From Clostridiales bacterium (lineage in GTDB: Bacteria; Bacillota; Clostridia; Peptostreptococcales; Anaerovoracaceae): 64,000 nt of DNA. The DNA is taken from the NCBI GenBank assembly GCA_009782285.1, contig WRJK01000001.1:1-64000 (forward strand), written 5' to 3'. This document shows positions 8,121-14,959 of the stretch, piece by piece (the stretch's first letter is position 1; the number at the start of each line of letters is the position of its first letter). Below the pieces are notes generated by a model. It was not told the origin of the DNA and did no database searches. It worked only from the letters and a program-made list of their open reading frames with translations. Position numbers and translations under genes: made by a program.

Positions 8121-8146
8121 TTCATTCATTCATTCATTCATTCATT
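8121..8146. repeat. (TTCA)6 tetranucleotide microsatellite at a gene junction
   Basis: Six TTCA units followed by TT; on the coding minus strand it reads ATGAATGAATGA and so on. Each unit carries an ATG overlapping a TGA. The PIN gene ends at a TGA within it (8136-8134), and an upstream potential start for the aldolase gene (8129) is one of its ATGs. Confidence 0.9.
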
Positions 8147-8571
8147 TTATTAGGTGGAGTTGTAATTTTATTTAGAAATTCTTCGGGATTTAGTACGTTT
8201 ATTGTACTGTCTGTGAAGTCTTTTGTGTTGCGTGTCACAATATAATCAGCCAATATGTTTTTTCCAACAACAAATTGAATGGAATCCTCAAAATCATCCC
8301 ATTGCAATTTTAACGCTTCATAAATATTGTCCTCCGATACAGTTGCAACGCTAATAGTCTGCAAGAGGTTCATTATTAGCTCAGTTGCAGCATTTTTGTT
8401 TTTCAGTTCTTTTTTGGTGATATAGAAAATGTCTGTAATAGCAGAAGCTGAAACAAATCCGTGCAATTCACCCCTTTCTGATAAGAAGATAATTCTTGCT
8501 GAATCCTCAAAAAACGGCACCCGACGCAATAATACGTCTATAATCACATTTGTGTCAATCAAAACGTTCAT
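8134..8571 (-). CDS. PIN-domain ribonuclease toxin (VapC-like)
   Basis: 145 residues from ATG 8571. The PIN signature opens the protein (MNVLIDTNVIIDVLLRR, with the first acidic residue D6), and the later acidic residues are in DDFEDSIQF and VTRNTKDF. PIN toxins cleave RNA, commonly tRNA or rRNA, and are blocked by the cognate antitoxin encoded upstream, which overlaps this gene by 17 bases. A GGAAAGG motif lies about 10 bases before the ATG. Base composition is clearly more AT-rich than the flanking motility genes, hinting at acquisition by transfer. Confidence 0.88.
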   Translation of the reverse strand: MNVLIDTNVIIDVLLRRVPFFEDSARIIFLSERGELHGFVSASAITDIFYITKKELKNKNAATELIMNLLQTISVATVSEDNIYEALKLQWDDFEDSIQFVVGKNILADYIVTRNTKDFTDSTINVLNPEEFLNKITTPPNKMNE

Positions 8572-8818
8572 GATTGCCAAGCCTTTCCATTCGATAATCC
8601 TCAAGGGTTTTGCCATGATCCGGCACAGCACCTATTAATGTTTCTGTAATTGTTCCCATCAGCATCGAGTCAATGTCATTTCTTGAAAGAGAGAGCTTTT
8701 CAGTCGCAACTTTCATAGGAACAATAATGATTTCAACTTTAGTATTTTGGTAATACCGCGGCAACGTGATAATACCGCTCAATAATCTTCCGTCAACAAT
8801 CTGTCTTATTGCTTCCAT
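8555..8818 (-). CDS. Antitoxin of the PIN-domain TA pair
   Basis: 87 residues. It opens with MEAIRQIVDGRLLSGIITLP and closes with NDIDSMLMGTITETLIGAVP then a charged tail (LEDYRMERLGNHERFD), a pattern familiar from chromosomal antitoxins paired with VapC/PIN toxins: a DNA-binding N-terminus and a toxin-embracing C-terminal helix. ATG 8818 is chosen because GGAGG lies 7 bases upstream; the in-frame ATG at 8839 would put that site inside the coding region. It overlaps the toxin start by 17 bases, as expected for translational coupling. Autoregulation of the promoter at 8853-8880 is likely but inferred. Confidence 0.85.
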   Translation of the reverse strand: MEAIRQIVDGRLLSGIITLPRYYQNTKVEIIIVPMKVATEKLSLSRNDIDSMLMGTITETLIGAVPDHGKTLEDYRMERLGNHERFD

Positions 8819-8852
8819 TCCGTATCCTCCTAATTTCAAGTTCTGTCACACT

Positions 8853-8880
8853 TTTATAGCCATCTTATATTGTATACCAA
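8853..8880 (-). promoter_or_regulatory. Candidate promoter of the TA operon
   Basis: Minus strand: TTGGTA (8880-8875), 16-base spacer, TATAAA (8858-8853), 35 bases before the antitoxin start. The rest of 8840-8989 holds a TATAAT on the plus strand (8944-8949) without a good -35, a possible -10 of the following protease gene. Confidence 0.4.
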
Positions 8881-8989
8881 TGCGGTGCTAAACGCAATTA
8901 AAATAATCGCAGCTTTTGTAACCGTGGTGTAACAGCCGTGAAGTATAATATTCATTACATACCGAAAACAAATTAGGGAGGGGTTATTA

Positions 8990-11900
8990 ATGGAGAGAAG
9001 GAAAATGAGAGCATGGTCCATCCTGCTCGCGCTGGTGCTGACACTGACGATTGCGCCGCTGCCGGCAGGGCTGGCGCATGCTGCCATAGAAGGCGGGGAA
9101 AGCTCGCCGGAAAAGCCGATGCAGTCTGAAACTGAATTCGTTGTGGCGCTTGACGTGGGGTTTGCAGAAGAGGTGTTGTCCGGCAAAGCTGAGCTTTTTA
9201 TGACAAACGGCGAAGCGGGCGAGACGCCAAGCCAAGGAAAAAACAAGGCACACAAGAAGATTCCACCCGGGCTGCTGAAAAAAGGATTCGACGCCAAGGA
9301 TACTCACATAAGGAACTTGGAACGCTACATAGCAAAGCATTTAGGGGATGCTCCTGCGCTGATCACGGTCGAAGTCGAAGACAAAGGTAAAATGGAAGAA
9401 GCGAGGGCAGCGGTAGAGGCGTGCGAAGGCGTGCTGTATACAGATCCCCTCACTTATTACTACGCGGACGGATTCAACGATCCGCTGATGCCCGACCAGT
9501 GGGCGCTCAATGTCATCGACGCGTTTGACGCTTGGGACAGCAATACGAACCTGCCCTCTGTAGTTATAGCGGTTTTGGACACCGGGGTGAGGCTTACCCA
9601 CGAAGACTTGGCGGAGAGCATAATTCCGGGTTACGACTTTGTTGACCTCGACGCTGACCCAACAGACATGCACGGGCACGGTACGCACGTAGCCGGCATT
9701 GCTGCCGCGATCAACAACAACGGCAAAGGCATAGCAAGCCCTGCGGGCGGTGCAAAAATACTGCCGGTTCGCGTTCTCGGCGCAGACGGCCGGGGCAACA
9801 GCCTGCAGGTTGCTGACGGTATTTACTACGCTGCAGAAAAAGGCGCCGATATTATCAACATGAGCCTTGGAAGCAACGCTTACTCGAGCGTGATTGACGC
9901 TGCTGTCCGTTATGCGCAAGGCAAAGGCTGTTTGGTGATTGCAGCGTCAGGAAACGACTACTATAAGAACTTGGTTAGCTACCCGGCAGCGCATGACGGG
10001 GTTATTATCGCGGCTTCACTCACGGAAAACGCCGACCACATCGCAATCGAATCTGATTTCTCGAACTACAGAGCAGCATACGCAAACCGCACGATACATG
10101 CGCCAGGCGACAAAATCATCAGTACAGACTATTCAAGCAACAGCTCTTACTCCCAAAAAAGCGGAACTTCCATGGCTGCACCGTATGTTTCAGGCATGGC
10201 GGCTGCGCTTCTGGCGCGAGGCGGGTTTTCGGGCAGCCTCTTCGACAAATTGCTCAATGAAACAGTATCATTGCCAAGGTATTACAAAAGCGGCACTGGT
10301 GTCAGGCCTGACCCGAGCGGCGCTGCCATGAAAGTGCTGAACGACAACGGCAACATGGACGCGTACAAGAACCAAGTTTTCAAGGTCACGTTCGGCGGAA
10401 GCGGATATCCGATGCCGGAAGCGCAATATGTTAGATTTGGTGACAAGGTGGCAGAGCCTGAAGCAACTCCGGTTCTTGCCGGCTATAGTTTTCTCGGCTG
10501 GAAAAGAAGCGGAGATAGCCAGTTTTACAACTTCTCAAACCCCGTGTATTCGAATTTAACCATCAATTCGACATGGGAAATCATTCAAAAATACAAGGTG
10601 AGCATTCAAAGCGACGGCAACGGCTACGCCTTTGCAAACGTGCTCGAAGCCTTGGCAGGCACGGAAATAACAGCAATTGCGACGCCAAACAGCGGGTATC
10701 GTTTCAAGGAATGGAACGTCGTGAGAGGAACCCCTGATTTTTCAAGCTTGTCGGCAAACCCCACTACTTTTACCATGCCGAAAGGCAGTGTGACCGTAAA
10801 GGCTGTCTTTGAACCTGTTGCGGATATGGGCAAAAGCATGGAGCTGCAATTTGCCCCTGTTGCCGTTGCAGCAAACGACGACAAGTCTGTTGTTTATTTG
10901 TCGGACAAAGACGGAAAAAAAGTATACAGCATAAACACGGAGACCTTCGAGCAAGAATCGATATCGTTCTCTTTGATGCCCGAGTCAATGTATTACAAAG
11001 ACGGCAAGCTGTACGTGTCGCTTTGTGAACGGCAGCACAGCTACTATTGGTGGGCGGCTGACCAAATCGGCGCGTATGCAATTGTCGACTGCGAGTCTTT
11101 TACAGTTGATGCACAGCATGACATCGACATTGACCCCTACAGCATCGTTGTTTCAAACGACGATATTGTTTATATTTCATCGGGATCCGGTCAAGGAACC
11201 TATATATGCGGTTATGACAAAAATGGGGATGTCGTTGCCAAAGGCCAAATTCGCAACATGTCACCGATAAAGTACAATTCGTCTCTGAACAAGATTTACG
11301 CCATTAATACGGATTTGTCCCCCCGGGGCATGTCTGCATATGTCATACAAGACGACGGCACGTTTTACGACAATGGCGGCAATGGTGGGACATATTTCAG
11401 ATGGCCATACCACGGCACCTTTTCGTCAGCGGCCAATTTCGCAATTACGCCGGACGATAAATACATTTTCAACGGCGCGGGCTATGTCATTGAATGCAAA
11501 GCAGCGCAGACAGAGGACATGATAAAGATACGCGACCTTGACAGGAGCTATGTTGACGTTGCCTTCGACTTGCCAGGAAATTCGTTCTACATTTCGATGA
11601 CAAACAAAAATATCCACAGTTTCAACTACGATACATTTAAGCAGCAAAAAAGCTATTCTGCCATAAGCGGGGTTCCGGAACGGATTTTTCTCACTGACAG
11701 TGACATAATTGCGATCACAAAGGAATCAAGCAACAAATATTTCATCGAGCAGATTTCAAAGAGCAATTTGCCAATCGGGATGTACAGCATAGGCGTCGAC
11801 TCCCAAGGCAACGGGGCTGCCGCAGCGAACGCATCGGCAGCAGAAGCGGGCGAGGTGATAACGATCGCAGCTATGCCGGACGACGGCAGCGCTTTCAAGG

Positions 11901-14791
11901 AATGGCAAGTCGACAGCGGCAGCGTGACTCTCTCCAATGCGGGGGATACCTTGGCAACTTTCACAATGCCGAGGGAAAACGTATCAATCACAGCTGTTTT
12001 TGAACAAATTGAAACTCCGCAAGGACATGGCGCAGTTCTGTCGTTCGCCCCGGCAGACGCAGTGTCAGACGACGACGGGGCGTTCATATATTTGTCGGAC
12101 AAAGCGCGGAAAAGGGTATACAGGGTGAACACTGCCACATTTGAACAGAATTACATATCGTTCAGCCTCATGCCAGAGTCCATGTATTATAAAGGCGGCA
12201 AGCTTTATGTGTCCCTATGCGAGCAGGAGCACAGTTCGTTCTGGTGGAACGAAAACCAGCGCGGCGCATATGCAGTCATTGACTGCGCGTCGTTCACTGT
12301 CGCTTCGCAATGCAGCATAGATTTTGACCCGTATGACATCGTTGTTTCTGACGACGGCATTGTTTACATAGGGTCAGGTTCTGGCCAGTGGACCTACATA
12401 TACGGCTTTGACCATAACGGGAGCAATGTCGCCAAAGGCCAAATACGCCAGCAGTCGCCCATAGAGTACAATTCTGCTTTGAACAAGATTTATGCCATAA
12501 CGACGGATTTGTCCCCTAGGAACATGTCTGCTTTTGTTATCCAAGGCGACGGTTCGTTTTTTGACGAGGGCGGCAACGGGGGGACATATTACAACTGGCC
12601 ATATCACGGTGCATTTTCATCAGCGGCAAATTTTAAAGTTTCGCCTGACGGGAAGCACATCTTCAACGGCATAGGGTATGTCCTTGATTGTTCGTCTGTT
12701 CGGTCCGCTGACATGGTAAAAACAAAAGACCTGGGCAACAGCTTCAAGGACATAGCATTTGACCTGGCGGCAAACAAGTATTATATTGCACCGAACAACA
12801 ATAAACGCGAAATCCAGAGTTTCAGATACGACACTTGTGCGCCATCAGACCTCTTTTACTTGGTAAACGGAAACCCTGAACGCGTTTTCATAGCGAAAGA
12901 TGGCATTTTGGCGCTCGCCAAGACAGACAATGACTTATACTGCATTGAGTGGGCAAGTTCGGATTCCGCCGTTCACGCACTGGGCGGCGCAGTGTCGATA
13001 ATAGGCGAAGCGAAGTTCGGGCAGAAGCTGACAGTGGACATCACCAGTTTGACTTCATATCCGGGTGCTGAAATCGGATCGTTCACGTATCAATGGAAGC
13101 GTACAGGCGAGGTTATAGCCGGGGCAACCGGCGCGCCGTACACGCCCGTTCTGGCAGACATCGGACAGACTTTGACCGCTACTGTTGCTGCAAACGGCTT
13201 GCCAGGCAATATGACATCAGGGAATACATTGACAGTTGCGAAAGCAGACGGGCCTGCTGAGCCTGCACCGCCCACAATGGCGAGCAAAACGTCTGATAGC
13301 ATAACGCTGAACGCAATGCCCGGCGCGGAGTACATGCGAGTAAAAAGCGACGAATGGGGAGAATCAGGCGGCACGTGGCAGGATTCGCCTACTTTCAGCG
13401 GGCTTGCCCCCAACACGTCATATGTATTCTTCGCGCGCATCAAAGAAACTGCAACCCATGGGGCATCGCCAATAAGCTTGTTCAGCGAGCCGATTGCAAC
13501 CGACATGGCTGACGAAGCCCTACAAGAGCAGACTGTAACTTTTGATGCCCCCGGAACCGTGACAAGGACATACGGCGACGCAGCTTTCACAAACGTAGCG
13601 AAATCATCAGGCAGCGGCACGATTTACTATTCGAGCAGCGACGCGTCGGTAGCGGCGGTGAACTCCACTTCAGGGCAGGTAACCATCTACAAGTCAGGCA
13701 CCACCACCATCGTGGCAACTGCCGCCGCAACCAGCAACTGCAATGAAGGGGCTGCGTCGTACACTTTGACGGTTCGAAAGGCCGGTTTGACGATCAAGCC
13801 AAAGGACATGAACATCAGCGCAAACGCTGCGATTCCGGCGCCGACAGTCGAATATTCAGGTTTGAAATACAATGACATAGGCGCAACCGCAGCGGCACTG
13901 GCAAGCGGCACACTTGACATGGAATTCCGCAACGCTGCAAATACCGGCGCATTGGCGAGCACGTCTGCCGCAGGGACATACAAAATCGTTTTTACCGGCA
14001 GCCCTGTGTTCGCGTCAGACAATTACGTTGTCACCGTTGGAGACGGTGCACTCACCATCACAGCAGCCGAAAGCGGTGCCGTTGAGGACGTCGGCGGTGG
14101 CGGTGGCGGTGGCGTCGGCGGTGGCGGCAGTGCTGGCGGCGAGGAACCAAAAGAGATAAGCGTCGAAGCAAGCGCACCGCAAGCAGCTATGGACTCTTTC
14201 CCGACGTTCATACAGGGTTTCGAAGACGGCACCTTCAGGGGCGACTTGCTTATTACCAGAGAGCAGTTCGTCACCATCCTGGCCAGGCTGAAGAACGGCG
14301 GCGATGTGCCGGCAGCTGACAAAACGAGCCTGTCGTTTAGCGACGTAGCCGCTGGGAGGTGGTCATACGACGCCATTGAATGGAGCGTAGTCGCAGGCAT
14401 AGCAGAGGCTGACGCAGACGGCAATTTCCGGCCTGCGCAGCCGCTCACAAGGGCAGACATGGCAACCATGCTGGTTAAGGCAGACAATTTAACCCGGATG
14501 GCGGAGAACACGTTCAGCGACATAGACGGGCACCCTGCAGCTGACTACATACTTAAAGCCACAGCGGCAAAGATATTCACCGGCTACCCTGACGGCACGT
14601 TCAAGCCGGACGGCAACACAAAGAGGGACGAAGCTGTAGCCGCAATTGCAAGGTACCTGCTCGGCGGCGAGCCGGAAGACAGCATGTGGAAGGGCATCGC
14701 CCTGACGTTTACTGACTTGAAAGACACCAATTGGGCTTACAAATACATAGCTTTAGCAGTGGAAGGCTGGGCTGCTGTTCCCAAAAAGTAA
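8990..14791 (+). CDS. Large secreted subtilisin-family protease with SLH cell-wall anchor
   Basis: 1933 residues. A signal peptide (about 1-31, ending GLAHA) is followed by a pro-region and an S8 peptidase domain with the full triad: D197 (VLDTGVRLTHEDL), H230 (HGHGTHVAG) and S394 (SGTSMAAP). Then come an InlB-type beta repeat (about 463-530), two tandem copies of a 395-residue unit (InlB_B-like module plus a beta-propeller-like module, about 535-1327), Ig-like, FN3-like, Big_2-like and MBG-like modules, a glycine-rich linker (about 1702-1722) and SLH repeats to the end. SLH repeats bind pyruvylated secondary cell-wall polymer, so the protease is probably displayed on the surface. Its N-terminal 430 residues are clearly paralogous to the dockerin protease at 17605. 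AGGGAGGGG lies 7 bases before ATG 8990. Confidence 0.95.
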   Translation: MERRKMRAWSILLALVLTLTIAPLPAGLAHAAIEGGESSPEKPMQSETEFVVALDVGFAEEVLSGKAELFMTNGEAGETPSQGKNKAHKKIPPGLLKKGFDAKDTHIRNLERYIAKHLGDAPALITVEVEDKGKMEEARAAVEACEGVLYTDPLTYYYADGFNDPLMPDQWALNVIDAFDAWDSNTNLPSVVIAVLDTGVRLTHEDLAESIIPGYDFVDLDADPTDMHGHGTHVAGIAAAINNNGKGIASPAGGAKILPVRVLGADGRGNSLQVADGIYYAAEKGADIINMSLGSNAYSSVIDAAVRYAQGKGCLVIAASGNDYYKNLVSYPAAHDGVIIAASLTENADHIAIESDFSNYRAAYANRTIHAPGDKIISTDYSSNSSYSQKSGTSMAAPYVSGMAAALLARGGFSGSLFDKLLNETVSLPRYYKSGTGVRPDPSGAAMKVLNDNGNMDAYKNQVFKVTFGGSGYPMPEAQYVRFGDKVAEPEATPVLAGYSFLGWKRSGDSQFYNFSNPVYSNLTINSTWEIIQKYKVSIQSDGNGYAFANVLEALAGTEITAIATPNSGYRFKEWNVVRGTPDFSSLSANPTTFTMPKGSVTVKAVFEPVADMGKSMELQFAPVAVAANDDKSVVYLSDKDGKKVYSINTETFEQESISFSLMPESMYYKDGKLYVSLCERQHSYYWWAADQIGAYAIVDCESFTVDAQHDIDIDPYSIVVSNDDIVYISSGSGQGTYICGYDKNGDVVAKGQIRNMSPIKYNSSLNKIYAINTDLSPRGMSAYVIQDDGTFYDNGGNGGTYFRWPYHGTFSSAANFAITPDDKYIFNGAGYVIECKAAQTEDMIKIRDLDRSYVDVAFDLPGNSFYISMTNKNIHSFNYDTFKQQKSYSAISGVPERIFLTDSDIIAITKESSNKYFIEQISKSNLPIGMYSIGVDSQGNGAAAANASAAEAGEVITIAAMPDDGSAFKEWQVDSGSVTLSNAGDTLATFTMPRENVSITAVFEQIETPQGHGAVLSFAPADAVSDDDGAFIYLSDKARKRVYRVNTATFEQNYISFSLMPESMYYKGGKLYVSLCEQEHSSFWWNENQRGAYAVIDCASFTVASQCSIDFDPYDIVVSDDGIVYIGSGSGQWTYIYGFDHNGSNVAKGQIRQQSPIEYNSALNKIYAITTDLSPRNMSAFVIQGDGSFFDEGGNGGTYYNWPYHGAFSSAANFKVSPDGKHIFNGIGYVLDCSSVRSADMVKTKDLGNSFKDIAFDLAANKYYIAPNNNKREIQSFRYDTCAPSDLFYLVNGNPERVFIAKDGILALAKTDNDLYCIEWASSDSAVHALGGAVSIIGEAKFGQKLTVDITSLTSYPGAEIGSFTYQWKRTGEVIAGATGAPYTPVLADIGQTLTATVAANGLPGNMTSGNTLTVAKADGPAEPAPPTMASKTSDSITLNAMPGAEYMRVKSDEWGESGGTWQDSPTFSGLAPNTSYVFFARIKETATHGASPISLFSEPIATDMADEALQEQTVTFDAPGTVTRTYGDAAFTNVAKSSGSGTIYYSSSDASVAAVNSTSGQVTIYKSGTTTIVATAAATSNCNEGAASYTLTVRKAGLTIKPKDMNISANAAIPAPTVEYSGLKYNDIGATAAALASGTLDMEFRNAANTGALASTSAAGTYKIVFTGSPVFASDNYVVTVGDGALTITAAESGAVEDVGGGGGGGVGGGGSAGGEEPKEISVEASAPQAAMDSFPTFIQGFEDGTFRGDLLITREQFVTILARLKNGGDVPAADKTSLSFSDVAAGRWSYDAIEWSVVAGIAEADADGNFRPAQPLTRADMATMLVKADNLTRMAENTFSDIDGHPAADYILKATAAKIFTGYPDGTFKPDGNTKRDEAVAAIARYLLGGEPEDSMWKGIALTFTDLKDTNWAYKYIALAVEGWAAVPKK
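10591..12972 (+). repeat. Tandem intragenic duplication, unit about 1185 bp
   Basis: Copy one begins near 10591 (YKVSIQSDGNG), copy two near 11776 (YSIGVDSQGNG), an offset of 395 codons. Each has an InlB_B-like module (GYRFKEW / SAFKEW; TFTMPKGSVT / TFTMPRENVS) followed by a propeller-like module with shared strings such as SFSLMPESMYYK and GGNGGTY. The copies have diverged at many positions, so this is an old duplication rather than an assembly artefact. Confidence 0.85.
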
Positions 14792-14815
14792 ACAGTATAA
14801 CAGATAAACACAGGG

Positions 14816-14855
14816 GGCTGTGCTAAACCGAAAGTTTGGCGCAGCCTACTTTTTT
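14816..14855 (+). terminator. Intrinsic terminator after the SLH protease
   Basis: A 13-bp stem (GGCTGTGCTAAAC with GTTTGGCGCAGCC, two G-T pairs), loop CGAAA, then TACTTTTTT. Strong rho-independent form, closing the protease gene as a monocistron. Confidence 0.92.
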
Positions 14856-14862
14856 GTTGAAA

Positions 14863-14880
14863 ACTACAGAAAATTGTAGT
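14863..14880. promoter_or_regulatory. Palindromic operator candidate upstream of the flavodiiron gene
   Basis: ACTACA-N6-TGTAGT, a perfect 6+6 inverted repeat, about 80 bases before the start. TATAAA at 14910-14915 is a possible -10 element downstream of it. The regulator is not identifiable; the half-site resembles CopY/BlaI-type TACA/TGTA operators, but the spacer is longer than usual. Confidence 0.4.
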
Positions 14881-14959
14881 AAAATAGTAGTGTAATTTTA
14901 TAGCAGTTGTATAAAATCTTGCACATGCAAGGTCCAAACTTATCAAAGGAGGGCGAAAG

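Noticed and set aside
8121-8146. CRISPR-like or phase-variable start codon repeat
   Set aside because: Too short for CRISPR, with no spacers. A simple on/off frameshift is unlikely too, since ATG 8099 lies outside the repeat and the PIN stop recurs in every frame.
8944-8949. Full sigma-A promoter for the SLH protease
   Set aside because: TATAAT is perfect but no acceptable -35 stands 16-19 bases upstream, so only the -10 is mentioned.
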